Source: a bacterium (GTDB lineage: Bacteria; Joyebacterota; Joyebacteria; Joyebacterales; Joyebacteraceae). Taken from it: DNA of 43,411 nt. A program made the position numbers and the translations under genes. The notes under the pieces were generated by a model. The model searched no databases and was not told where the DNA came from. It worked only from the letters and a program-made list of their open reading frames with translations. The DNA lies in contig JAPEKQ010000013.1 of NCBI GenBank assembly GCA_029990205.1, positions 1-43,411 of the forward strand. The letters are read 5' to 3'. Of the stretch, positions 1-7,480 are shown in pieces; position 1 is the stretch's first letter; every line of letters starts with the position of its first letter.

Positions 1-74
1 TGGCATGGAGAACCCCCTCTCGCTGTCCAGCCCAAGTCTACACACTCAAGCTGGATCAGTTCTAGGGGGTCAGG

Positions 75-518
75 TCAGACCGGCAGAGCGGAGTGCGCAT
101 TGCCAAGGACACCGATCGTGTGTTTCGTGAACTCGAGCGTTCCGTCGTTCTCCCACCACACCGCGACTGAACCGCCCCACATCGCGCCGATCACATCGAT
201 ATCGCCGTCGAAATCCAGGTCGATGGCCCTGCCCTGGATGGCTCCGAGGACCAATGTGTCAATGACGGTCGGCGCGGCGAACACTCCGCCCGCGCCGCGG
301 ATCCAGCAGATGTTGTCCGGGGTCGTATCCGCTGTGATGATGTCGGTCCACCCATCCTGGTCGACATCGCCGACCATGGCGAAGAGCGTCTGGCCGAAGT
401 CGTCAGCGGTGATGCCGTGTTCGGTGAACCCTGCGTGTGCGGCGAGTGGTGTGAGTACGAGCGTCGCGAGAGATGCGAGCGCGGCGAGCGCGGTCAGACA
501 TGCTCGGTGGTGTGACAT
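75..518 (-). CDS. Truncated secreted FG-GAP/VCBS-repeat protein
   Basis: 147 residues with a clear Sec signal peptide (basic start, Leu/Ala-rich core, cleavage probably after AAHA near residue 29), then two FG-GAP/VCBS-type units with the motifs DVDQDGWTD and DLDFDGDID. Such Asp-rich loops are known to bind calcium in integrin-like beta-propellers, and family members are exported and usually several hundred residues long. The start is supported by GAGGAGG just before the ATG. The protein stops at a TGA (75-77) right after AHSALPV, where related proteins normally go on into another D-x-D-G-D repeat. It is therefore probably cut short. The sequence that supplies the stop looks foreign (see findings). 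It may be a pseudogene remnant. Confidence 0.7.
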   Translation of the reverse strand: MSHHRACLTALAALASLATLVLTPLAAHAGFTEHGITADDFGQTLFAMVGDVDQDGWTDIITADTTPDNICWIRGAGGVFAAPTVIDTLVLGAIQGRAIDLDFDGDIDVIGAMWGGSVAVWWENDGTLEFTKHTIGVLGNAHSALPV

Positions 519-738
519 GGCCTCCTCCTCGTGATGTGCATGACTCGGGGGCGTGGCCGGTCTGCGTCATCGGATTGCGGCTTTGAGCTCTGTGCTGGAG
601 TCCCCCCGGCATCCCGAGTGTTCGCTTCGGCGTGCGCTCCGCGGGCCCGGAGCTCCGCCCGGACACCGGGGGAATGTCTCGATTCTTGGTGGCCTGGAAG
701 GCCGGGACCGAACTGCGCCGGCGGACGGGTCGCCCCCC
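519..738. other. Intergenic stretch with no clear gene
   Basis: About 220 bases between the FG-GAP gene and the small ORF at 739-882. I see the GAGGAGG ribosome-binding site of the FG-GAP gene at its left edge and a short inverted repeat (GGCCT/AGGCC near 690-702) without a T-tract. Open frames here have arginine-rich, shadow-like composition. No convincing promoter was found. Confidence 0.4.
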
Positions 739-882
739 TTAGACGCTCTCCGTCATGCTGACGCGTTCGAGCCCGGCCGATTCCAGAGCCACCGGTCCCG
801 CGATGGATTCCGACGAAACCGGACTTCCCCCCATGTGCGTCGCCTTCTTGTCCAGCGCGTACAGGATCCGTCCGTCGGCCAT
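739..882 (-). CDS. Possible small protein downstream of the TrmB gene
   Basis: A 47-codon frame beginning MADGRILYALDKK and ending SMTESV with TAA. It has an exact AGGAGG 9-12 bases upstream, depending on whether GTG (883-885) or ATG (880-882) is used. An in-frame TGA lies just before the Shine-Dalgarno site, so this is not the tail of a longer frame. The third codon positions are strongly G/C, as in neighbouring real genes. It lies 66 bases downstream of the TrmB stop on the same strand and could be cotranscribed. I do not recognise the product; it has no signal peptide or membrane segment. It could be a chance ORF. Confidence 0.45.
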   Translation of the reverse strand: MADGRILYALDKKATHMGGSPVSSESIAGPVALESAGLERVSMTESV

Positions 883-948
883 CACGAGCACAAACCTCCT
901 TCGCAGATATGCTCAGCGCGCAACTCCTCACTCCCTGCACTGCGCGCG

Positions 949-1833
949 TCACTTCTCTATCGGCTTCTTCGGAATCCCCCATCCGAATGTGTCATTCAGA
1001 TCCCCGTAGCCCGGGAGCGTGTCCGCTCCGAACTTCTTGCTCAGGGAGCGCAAGTACTCACGGAGCTCGTCGGGCGGTATGTCGCGGTCCGCGAGCTGCT
1101 TCGTGAGACCGGCGAGGACGAGATCGGAGATGACGTAGATCCCGTACGCCCATGAGAACATCGCGCTGTCGCTCCAGAACGCATCGTGAACCCGACCGCC
1201 GCCACGCTCGAGAAACGCGATCATGTGCTGGCGGCCATCGACGAAGATGACCAGCACGTCGACCGGCCAGTCAGTCCACAGACTCGGGAGCTGTGCGCGA
1301 TCGATGACGGTCACGCCCTCGATCTCCGTTGGCTCGTACACCTCGGCGAAGACGTTGATCCCTCGCTTCACGGCTTCCTCGATGGCGGGTCGCAGCTGCG
1401 AGAGAGGTCCCGGGTAGAGGTCGAGATAGACCGTCTGCTCGCACTCGCGGAGCATCCTCCTCGCCCGCTCGTACACCTGGTCGAGCGAGCTGATGCGGTA
1501 GATGCCGCCGCCACCGGCCTGCGGCCGGATGAGCGAGCGGACCTCGCTGAGCGCCAGGCTCTTCCGGTCCTTGAAACCACGCTCCATCTGGTCGAGGAGC
1601 TCCTCGGGCGACACCGCGGTGCAGAGTCTGAGCTCTCCCTCGGAGACGAGGATGGCACCCTTCGCGGCGAGACCCTCGACCGCCTGGTAGACGTTGGTCT
1701 TCGAACGACCGATGGCCTTCGCGATGCGGTAGCCGGTCGACGGCGGGTTCTCGAGCAGATAGACGTAGATCTCTGCCTCGAGCCGTGAGAGCCCGAGCTG
1801 CTCGAACGCATCGACCGCCAATGTGCGACTCAT
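949..1833 (-). CDS. TrmB-family transcriptional regulator
   Basis: 294 residues. Residues about 8-70 form a winged helix-turn-helix of TrmB type (LSRLEAEIYVYLLENP, then the recognition region IGRSKTNVYQAVEGL). The rest resembles the C-terminal effector-binding domain of TrmB-like proteins (region around TVYLDLYPGPLSQLRPAI). TrmB regulators, best known from archaea, sense sugars and act as repressors or activators; the ligand here is unknown. The ATG follows GAGGGGG. A near-perfect dyad lies between the candidate -35 and -10 boxes upstream, which suggests autoregulation. A possible 47-residue protein follows. No sugar transporter or sugar enzyme lies nearby, so the target genes cannot be named. 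Confidence 0.85.
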   Translation of the reverse strand: MSRTLAVDAFEQLGLSRLEAEIYVYLLENPPSTGYRIAKAIGRSKTNVYQAVEGLAAKGAILVSEGELRLCTAVSPEELLDQMERGFKDRKSLALSEVRSLIRPQAGGGGIYRISSLDQVYERARRMLRECEQTVYLDLYPGPLSQLRPAIEEAVKRGINVFAEVYEPTEIEGVTVIDRAQLPSLWTDWPVDVLVIFVDGRQHMIAFLERGGGRVHDAFWSDSAMFSWAYGIYVISDLVLAGLTKQLADRDIPPDELREYLRSLSKKFGADTLPGYGDLNDTFGWGIPKKPIEK

Positions 1834-1869
1834 AGGACCCCCTCGGTGCGCTCCGGACTCTCCACGGTA

Positions 1870-1897
1870 GTGGTACTAAGAAGCACCACCATGTCCA
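1870..1897 (-). promoter_or_regulatory. Candidate promoter and operator of the TrmB gene
   Basis: On the minus strand TGGACA (1892-1897, 5 of 6 matches to TTGACA) is followed after 16 bases by TACCAC (1870-1875), a weak -10. An 8-4-8 dyad with one mismatch per arm (gtggtact / agcaccac, 1870-1877 and 1882-1889) fills the spacer and -10, the usual position for a repressor operator. It ends 37 bases before the TrmB start codon. The dyad is visible; its role is inferred. Confidence 0.4.
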
Positions 1898-1906
1898 GAC
1901 CGCTTG

Positions 1907-1950
1907 AAAAACCCCCATTTTCGGGCATTCTGCCCTTCCTGCCGGGGGTT
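1907..1950 (-). terminator. Intrinsic terminator-like hairpin
   Basis: Read on the minus strand, AACCCCC pairs with GGGGGTT and runs into a T-tract (five T in all, two of them in the stem). An inner GGGCA/TGCCC hairpin sits inside the loop. It lies between the DUF3795 gene and the TrmB promoter, so it probably ends the upstream transcript. It could be an attenuator if the TrmB gene is also transcribed from a more distant promoter (an AT-rich TACTAT lies at 2023-2028). Confidence 0.5.
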
Positions 1951-2104
1951 GCCGCCCTGCGCCCTTCCAGAGCCCAGGTCCTTCGGGGCGCAGCACCGGG
2001 CACATGCCCAGTGCGAGGCAGCATAGTATCTGACAACGGATTCACCCGGGGAGTTGAAACGGAAAGGAGGCAAGATTCACGAATAGAGATTCAGCCCGCG
2101 GCGG

Positions 2105-2182
2105 GGTTCACCTCTCCCGGTCCCACTCCTCCCGGGGTTCGCCTCTCCCGGGTCTCACCGCTCCCGGCGTTCACTCCTCCCC
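2105..2182. repeat. Imperfect ~16-bp tandem repeat, five units
   Basis: Five consecutive units of 15-16 bases: 2105-2120, 2121-2135, 2136-2151, 2152-2167 and 2168-2182. The consensus is roughly gktcrcctctcccgg on the plus strand. The last unit covers the stop codon of the DUF3795 gene. On the minus strand each unit contains a purine-rich, Shine-Dalgarno-like GGGAGAGG core. Replication slippage is a sufficient explanation; no function is shown. Confidence 0.6.
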
Positions 2183-2629
2183 TTCGTCATCCTCCAGCCC
2201 CCCCGTGACCACCCAGCCGGGGACCTTCCCGGCGACGGCCATGATCTTCAGGAGCTCGGGGAAGCTGTCGAACTGCCTCATGCAGAGGTCGTACTCCTCC
2301 TTCGTCACGTCGCTGGTCTTCGGATGACAGTAGACGATCATCCCCGGACCGGACGCGAGGAGATGCCCGACCTTCTTGCACGGGAAATCATCACAGAGCG
2401 CGCAGCTCGCAACACCGCGCTCGATCGCGCAGGGTCGAGCCTCGCACGATGTGTCGGCCAGCTTCCCGTCGCCGCGGCAGCCGTCACACTTCACGTTCTC
2501 CGCCGTGTACGACTCGTGACCGAAGTACTTCCGCCAGCCGTCGACCAGACGCTGGCGCACCTCCGGATCATCCGACCGCGCGGCGCACAGGTGACACCGG
2601 TAACCGCAGTATCCGATCATCTTCTCCAT
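2171..2629 (-). CDS. DUF3795 cysteine-rich protein
   Basis: 152 residues starting MEKMIGYCGYRCHLC, the typical opening of DUF3795 proteins. The pattern continues with KCDGCRGDG, SCEARPCAI and CALCDDFPC, giving about ten cysteines in CxxC-like pairs that probably bind zinc or an iron-sulfur cluster. No biochemical role is established for the family. I chose the ATG at 2627-2629, preceded by GGAGAGG, over longer in-frame extensions whose composition is arginine-rich and which run into the upstream gene. The gene follows the PDZ-repeat gene by 65 bases and may share its transcript. Confidence 0.8.
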   Translation of the reverse strand: MEKMIGYCGYRCHLCAARSDDPEVRQRLVDGWRKYFGHESYTAENVKCDGCRGDGKLADTSCEARPCAIERGVASCALCDDFPCKKVGHLLASGPGMIVYCHPKTSDVTKEEYDLCMRQFDSFPELLKIMAVAGKVPGWVVTGGLEDDEGEE

Positions 2630-2694
2630 GCGCACCTCTCCTCCGCAGCGAGCCCTCCGCCACGGGCGCCCGGCCGCGCGCCCCGGCGCGGACG

Positions 2695-5223
2695 CTACCA
2701 GTACCGCTCGGACATGAACGCCTGGATGCTCCCGTTCAGATCGAGCACGAACCCGTGCTCCGGATGATACGAGTAGTCCGGAGCCGCCGCATCGTCGGGC
2801 ACGAGCGTTCCCTGGAATCCCTGCTCGTCGACAAAGAGCGAGAGGCTCGTCCCGCCGTGATAGCTGTTCCCGCCGGCGCGTCCGACTCCGGGCGGGTACA
2901 CGTAGTCGTCGTCGCCGCCGCGGTCGATGAAGAAGCACACGCTGTTGTGCGCCGAGGCGCCGAGCGAGAAGAACCCGCCTCCATCGTACGAGTCGTCACC
3001 TGACTCGTCGAGAAACAGCGTGACCGACTCGTCCCATGCGAGCCCCTGCGCCACGCCCTGCCTCGTCGTGTAGCGGTCGTCCCCGCCGGACTCGAGGAAC
3101 ACGCCCACCGCCTGGTGCGCGCAGAAGCCCTGGTTGTACCGCGAGCCGATGTAGAGATCGTCCTCGGTCCCGCCCGCGGCGAGCACACCCATGCCGTAGT
3201 AGTAGCCGCCGCCCTGCGAGAAGTTGCCCGCCTCCATGCGGTCGGTCCCACCGGCGTCGAGCAGCAGACCCAGTCCGCCGGACGCGAGCGTGCGGAAGCC
3301 CATCCCGCACCCCTGCGACCACGCGTCGAAGATGCCGTCGTCCCCGTACCCGGTCGGGTACAGACCCTTCGCGTAGTACTCGTCGTCTCCGGCGCGGTCC
3401 GCAACAAGTCCGAAGCCGCCGGCGAGTCCGCACGCCTGGACGTGACAGTCACCCTCGTAGCGGTCGGAGCCCGAGACATCGAGCAGGATCCCGGCGCCGA
3501 ACAGCCCGACCCCCTGGCAGAACGTCCGGCCGCGGTAGACGTCATCGCCGCCGGCATCCTGGAGCCAGCCGACCCCGAGATAGCCACACCCCTGGGCCCA
3601 CTGGATGCCGATGTACTCGTCATCACCCGTGAGGTCGAGCAGCGCTCCGACACCGAGACACCCCGTCCCCTGGCAGCCGGTCGTGGTCGACTCGTATGCG
3701 TCATCACCAGCGACATCGATGAGGACGGAGACCGGAACGTCCCAGTCGGTCGCCCCGCCCGCGCTTCCCGTGTAGAAGTCGTCGCCACCCATGTCGAGCA
3801 GGAACGCCACCCCGTCTTCTCGATGCCAGGCCGGGCCTGTTCCCGCGATGATGATCCGACCGAACGCGGTCTCGCGTTCGGCGAGAAGCGCCTTGTCAAG
3901 CGAGTCGCCCATCGCTTCAGCGATGAGCGCGACGGCGTCCGCGGTCCACGCCTGGCTCGCAAGCGCTGTCACGACATCCGCGCACTCCATGAGGGCTCCG
4001 TGGTCGACGCGCCCGGCGAGATCGATGATGCGCTTGTTCCGCGCGAATCGCTCGCGGTCCTCATCGAAGTGGATGTAGGTCTCGCCCGCGAACGCATCCG
4101 AGAGATCCCACCGGTGCTCGACAAGGAACGCTCGGTCGTCATCCGAAAGCGCGGCGAATGCCATCGCGTGATACCCGGCGGCGCGTTCGAGCGCGGCCTC
4201 GATGCCGTCGAGCAGGCGCTCGACGGCGGCCGGACCGTCTGACACGCTCACGTCTCCGCCGGCGTTCGGGATCCTCCCGGCCATGGAGTCCGGCAGCGCG
4301 CGCGCCGGCTCGAACATCGGAACCAGCACCCCGGTCGCGACGTCGAGCAGCCCAGCAACCTCCTCCAGTGCCCCGGCGACACCCTCATCCCCGGAACGCT
4401 CCGGCGCGGCGCAGTCCGAGACCAGGGCGCGCGTGACGCCCTCGAGCCGGAACGGGTCGCGATGGACGTAGATCATCGTCTCGAGTCGGTGTGGGTCACT
4501 CCCCGCGTGGCATCTCGCCAGCCGCTCGAGCAGGTCCTCCGTATCGCGGCGAACGTCGAACTCGCCGACGAGCGACCAGAGAGCCCCCGCCTGCTCCGCG
4601 ATCGGGTAGTGTGTTCCCCGTTCGATCTCGCGGTTCGTCCGCGGAGCGGGCCATCGCGCCTCGGGTCGGAGCCCGAGCACGACGGGGACCAGCTTGACCA
4701 CGCGCTCGGTCGATGCCGCCGCGGTCAGCCCCTCACCCGGCTCGAGCGCACCGACGACGCGGTCCGGTTCCGTCCAGAACAGCCGGTCGGTCTCGATCTC
4801 GTCGATCGCGGCGGAGCCGGTCGTGGCGAAGGAACGCTCGATGGCGTCGCGGATGACGAGGAGCGGGAACGGTGAGCCGGCCTTCTTCCCGTCGAGCCTC
4901 GACGAGAACACGGCACGCGCGCTGTCTGCCACGCAGTGGAACGGCCGCCCTGACGCGGCGACGATGACGTCGCCCTCCAGAAGCCCCGCGCGCTCCGCCG
5001 GCGAGCCCGGGAACACGACGGTCACACGGAGTCCCGACCGCGCTCCCTCGGTGAGTTCGATCCCCCACACACCCTCAGGTATGACAGGAAGCTCCTCGAC
5101 CGCCTCGGTGTAGACGCCAAGCCATCCGCGGTCGTCGGCCGCGGGCGCCTCCTGCCCGATCGCAGGTATCGCCGCCAGCGACAGGACAAGAGCGGCCGCC
5201 GGGATGAGCGTCGCCGCCCTCAC
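2695..5223 (-). CDS. Secreted PDZ-domain protein with GDDxY repeats
   Basis: 842 residues from a GTG that overlaps the stop of the upstream VOC gene by four bases (GTGA); a GTG four codons earlier is an alternative. Residues 1-22 form a signal peptide. Residues about 30-125 are a PDZ domain (GWLGVYTEAV, then GSPAERAGLLEGDVI), a fold that binds peptide C-termini. A helical middle region of about 350 residues follows. Residues about 475-780 hold eleven units of 26-28 residues (one of 47) with the pattern GDDxYxG, then QGxGxxGxGxLxD. This resembles a calcium-binding beta-solenoid, but it is not the canonical RTX nonapeptide. There is no protease motif, FlgD-like domain or membrane anchor; it ends with SERYW. 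The function is unknown; an exported scaffold or surface protein is likely. Confidence 0.8.
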   Translation of the reverse strand: MRAATLIPAAALVLSLAAIPAIGQEAPAADDRGWLGVYTEAVEELPVIPEGVWGIELTEGARSGLRVTVVFPGSPAERAGLLEGDVIVAASGRPFHCVADSARAVFSSRLDGKKAGSPFPLLVIRDAIERSFATTGSAAIDEIETDRLFWTEPDRVVGALEPGEGLTAAASTERVVKLVPVVLGLRPEARWPAPRTNREIERGTHYPIAEQAGALWSLVGEFDVRRDTEDLLERLARCHAGSDPHRLETMIYVHRDPFRLEGVTRALVSDCAAPERSGDEGVAGALEEVAGLLDVATGVLVPMFEPARALPDSMAGRIPNAGGDVSVSDGPAAVERLLDGIEAALERAAGYHAMAFAALSDDDRAFLVEHRWDLSDAFAGETYIHFDEDRERFARNKRIIDLAGRVDHGALMECADVVTALASQAWTADAVALIAEAMGDSLDKALLAERETAFGRIIIAGTGPAWHREDGVAFLLDMGGDDFYTGSAGGATDWDVPVSVLIDVAGDDAYESTTTGCQGTGCLGVGALLDLTGDDEYIGIQWAQGCGYLGVGWLQDAGGDDVYRGRTFCQGVGLFGAGILLDVSGSDRYEGDCHVQACGLAGGFGLVADRAGDDEYYAKGLYPTGYGDDGIFDAWSQGCGMGFRTLASGGLGLLLDAGGTDRMEAGNFSQGGGYYYGMGVLAAGGTEDDLYIGSRYNQGFCAHQAVGVFLESGGDDRYTTRQGVAQGLAWDESVTLFLDESGDDSYDGGGFFSLGASAHNSVCFFIDRGGDDDYVYPPGVGRAGGNSYHGGTSLSLFVDEQGFQGTLVPDDAAAPDYSYHPEHGFVLDLNGSIQAFMSERYW

Positions 5224-5594
5224 GATGCGTCCCACTCTCGGTTGTCGAACCGCTGGATCTCGAGCAGATACCCGTTGGGGTCTCTGAAGAAGCAATGGTA
5301 GATGCCGTACTCGGCGTTCGTTGCAGGCGGCTTCTCGAACGACACGCCAACCTCCTTGAGTTTCGCATACCAACCGTCGACATCATCCGTCACAAGCGTG
5401 AGGATCACACCGGCCGGTCGCTCCGCCTCGGCCCGGCCGCAGAACCCCAGGTACGCGTTCTCCGCCGTGCGGTAGATACGGCAGCCGCCCTGGTCGAGCG
5501 TGAGCGTCAGCCCGACCGTCTCCTCGTAGAATCGGGCGGTCGCCTCCAGGTCTCGCGTGTAGCAGAACGTGATCTGTGCGTCGAAGAGGTTCAT
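5220..5594 (-). CDS. VOC (glyoxalase/bleomycin resistance) superfamily protein
   Basis: 124 residues starting MNLFDAQITFCYTRDLEAT, one VOC module of two beta-alpha-beta-beta-beta units. It has the typical ends: FYEETVGLTL near the start, and FFRDPNGYLLEIQRF near the C-terminus, where the Glu is normally a metal ligand. The family includes glyoxalase I, dioxygenases and antibiotic-binding proteins; the substrate cannot be told from the sequence. The start is supported by GGGAGA upstream, and longer in-frame extensions have shadow-like composition. Its TGA overlaps the GTG of the PDZ gene, so the two are probably translationally coupled. Confidence 0.85.
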   Translation of the reverse strand: MNLFDAQITFCYTRDLEATARFYEETVGLTLTLDQGGCRIYRTAENAYLGFCGRAEAERPAGVILTLVTDDVDGWYAKLKEVGVSFEKPPATNAEYGIYHCFFRDPNGYLLEIQRFDNREWDAS

Positions 5595-5653
5595 TGCCTG
5601 TCTCCCTGTGGAGTCTCGACCGCGGCCCCGGCGCGGCTCACCCACCGGGCGGG

Positions 5654-6496
5654 CTAGCGGATCGAGAGCTCGAGCCCGTAGCGGTCCAGATCAAAGCAGA
5701 TGCTCGCCCGGAAGTGAGCCGGGTCTCGCACCCACGGCAGGTACTCGACCATCTCATCGAGATGCCCCCGCGCGGTGGTGTCGTGCGCGATAATCCACGC
5801 GTCCGGCGCGAGCCTGTCGTAGTAGCGCTTGAGCAGCTCCAGATAGAGGAACTCGGAGCCGTCGTCCGGCTTGGCCTCGACATAGAGGAAGTCGATGGGG
5901 CCCTCGATCTGATCGATGACGTCCCGACCATCACCGGCGATGATCGTCACACCGTCGGTGTTCGGAAGCGTGGCGAAGTTCGCGCGCGCCTTCTCACACA
6001 TCGCCTCGTTGATGTCGACCCCGTAGATGCGCTCGGCCCGGTACTCGGGCGACGGTCCGATGGCCGGACCCGCGAAGTAGGCGAGCGTGTATCCCCAAAA
6101 GCTCCCGAGCTCAAGCAGGACCTTCGGCTGCCTGGCCGCGGTGAGCGCGTAGATGAGCCGCTCCATCACATCGCTGAGCGAGGTCCACGCCCCGTCGAAT
6201 CCCGCGATGCGCTTCCTCATGTCGAGGAAGACGTCGCGGTCGTACGCGCCGGCGTCCTTCGCGATCAGACCGTGCTCGCGAAGAAGGTCGAGCGCGCCCT
6301 CGACGGCGGGAGCCTCGTCAGGCGTGTGCCCGAGCATCAGCAGAAGGTCGTAATCGCGATACCCGATCTCGCCCCGCAGTCCGCCTTCGGCGTCGGGGTT
6401 GAACCGCGCGTCGCTCCGGACCCACTCCTTCTCCCGCAGATACCCGATGGCCTTGTCGATCGACTCCCGCGAGTGTGCGTATCGCAGTGTCTTCAT
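5654..6496 (-). CDS. SAM-dependent methyltransferase (class I)
   Basis: 280 residues. Motif I is LLELGSFWGYTLAYF, followed by YGVDINEAMCEKA (the acidic residue that binds the SAM ribose) and GPIDFLYVEA, with a late IIAHDTT strand. This order fits class I methyltransferases of the Methyltransf_24/O-methyltransferase type. An N-terminal helical extension of about 130 residues precedes the Rossmann core. The substrate is unknown. The ATG overlaps the TGA of the DUF72 gene by four bases (ATGA), and AGGAGCG provides a ribosome-binding site, so expression is probably coupled to the DUF72 gene. Confidence 0.85.
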   Translation of the reverse strand: MKTLRYAHSRESIDKAIGYLREKEWVRSDARFNPDAEGGLRGEIGYRDYDLLLMLGHTPDEAPAVEGALDLLREHGLIAKDAGAYDRDVFLDMRKRIAGFDGAWTSLSDVMERLIYALTAARQPKVLLELGSFWGYTLAYFAGPAIGPSPEYRAERIYGVDINEAMCEKARANFATLPNTDGVTIIAGDGRDVIDQIEGPIDFLYVEAKPDDGSEFLYLELLKRYYDRLAPDAWIIAHDTTARGHLDEMVEYLPWVRDPAHFRASICFDLDRYGLELSIR

Positions 6497-7356
6497 AGCA
6501 GTCGCTCCTGGAACCGTTCGATGGTGAGGGGAGCCGACCCCTCGTAGTGGTTGTTCACGTTGACGAAGACGTTGACACCCCGCTTGAGCAGGTCCTTCGT
6601 CACACCGGCGATGGCCGACAGCTCGTCGTCCTTCGGCGCGACGATGCGGTCCCAGACCTTGCCCGTGTGCTTCTCGATGCCCTGGCGGTTCGGGCCGTGC
6701 AGCCGGATCACGACGGCGTCGTGCTTCGCCAGCTCGTCCCGCCACTTGATGTAGAGCTCGACGATCGACGGCATGTAGTAGCCCTGAAGCAGCACAGGGA
6801 TGACCGAGCGCTGCTCGATGAGTTCGAAGAACGGCGCGTCAAGCCACTTCGGGTTCCGGAGCTCCACGCCGAACCGGTAGCCCTCGGGCAGACCGTCGAG
6901 AAACGGAGCGAGCACCTCGAGGAACGCCTTCTTCGATTTCATCTTCTGCCGGTTGAGGTACTCGAACTGGAACATCACCGGGCCGAGCGTGTCGCGCATC
7001 AGCTCGAGCGTCCCGAGGAACCGCTCCACGAGTTCGAGCGAGAGGAAGTGCGGGTTCGGCTCGAGCTCCTGCATCTTCGACTTGCGGTAGTGGTGCGTCA
7101 GCGTGATGCTGTTCGGCGCCTTGACCGTGAAACGGAACGTGTCCGGAACCGCGGCCCGATACGACGTGACGTCGGAGGCGTTCGGCATCCGCGCGGTGTC
7201 ACCCTTCCCGAGCGACCAGAACCACTGATCGACCTCGACGGTGTCGTACTTCGCCGCGTACTCCGACAGGAAGTCGATACCATCGGGAGCCGAGTAGACC
7301 AGCCCGGTCCACGAGCGGTACTTCCAGCTGGAGGTCCCGATCCTGAGTTCGACCAT
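6493..7356 (-). CDS. DUF72 (YecE-like) family protein
   Basis: 287 residues starting MVELRIGTSSWKYRSWTGL, the family signature (IGTSSW). Conserved later segments include FRFTVKAPNSITLTHHY, PVMFQFEYLN and FVNVNNHYEGSAPLTIERF. DUF72 proteins adopt a TIM-barrel fold and have no firmly assigned activity. The ribosome-binding site GAAGAGG is itself part of the first copy of a 22-bp tandem repeat that begins two bases upstream of the start codon. The gene is overlapped at its end by the methyltransferase start, implying a two-gene operon. Confidence 0.9.
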   Translation of the reverse strand: MVELRIGTSSWKYRSWTGLVYSAPDGIDFLSEYAAKYDTVEVDQWFWSLGKGDTARMPNASDVTSYRAAVPDTFRFTVKAPNSITLTHHYRKSKMQELEPNPHFLSLELVERFLGTLELMRDTLGPVMFQFEYLNRQKMKSKKAFLEVLAPFLDGLPEGYRFGVELRNPKWLDAPFFELIEQRSVIPVLLQGYYMPSIVELYIKWRDELAKHDAVVIRLHGPNRQGIEKHTGKVWDRIVAPKDDELSAIAGVTKDLLKRGVNVFVNVNNHYEGSAPLTIERFQERLL

Positions 7357-7358
7357 CC

Positions 7359-7468
7359 GCCACCTCTTCGATCCGGTACTGTCACCTCAGCGGTGCGGTG
7401 CTGCCACCTCTTCGATCCGGTACTGTCACCTCAGCGGTTCGGTGCTGCCACCTCAGCGGTTCGGCCCC
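7359..7468. repeat. 22-bp tandem repeat array, five copies
   Basis: Five contiguous 22-base units at 7359, 7381, 7403, 7425 and 7447. Units 1 and 3 are identical (type A, gccacctcttcgatccggta+ct). Units 2 and 4 differ by one base (type B, gtcacctcagcggt then gcggtgct or tcggtgct). Unit 5 is a hybrid. A weaker sixth unit (7469-7490) runs into the end of the RNA ligase-like gene. The array fills the gap between that gene and DUF72, and unit 1 supplies the DUF72 ribosome-binding site. The 22-base period (about two helical turns) and the A-B-A-B order suggest duplication of a 44-bp block, possibly a regulator-binding array. Confidence 0.85.
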
Positions 7469-7480
7469 GGCACGTCGCCA

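Noticed and set aside
494-982. Minus-strand frame of 162 codons across the gap left of the TrmB gene
   Set aside because: Arg/Gly-rich with no signal, domain or good ribosome-binding site; the 47-codon frame inside the same region has better evidence.
3115-4242. Long plus-strand open frame (375 codons) inside the PDZ gene
   Set aside because: It is the antisense shadow of a GC-rich gene; no motif and atypical composition, while the minus frame has clear domains.
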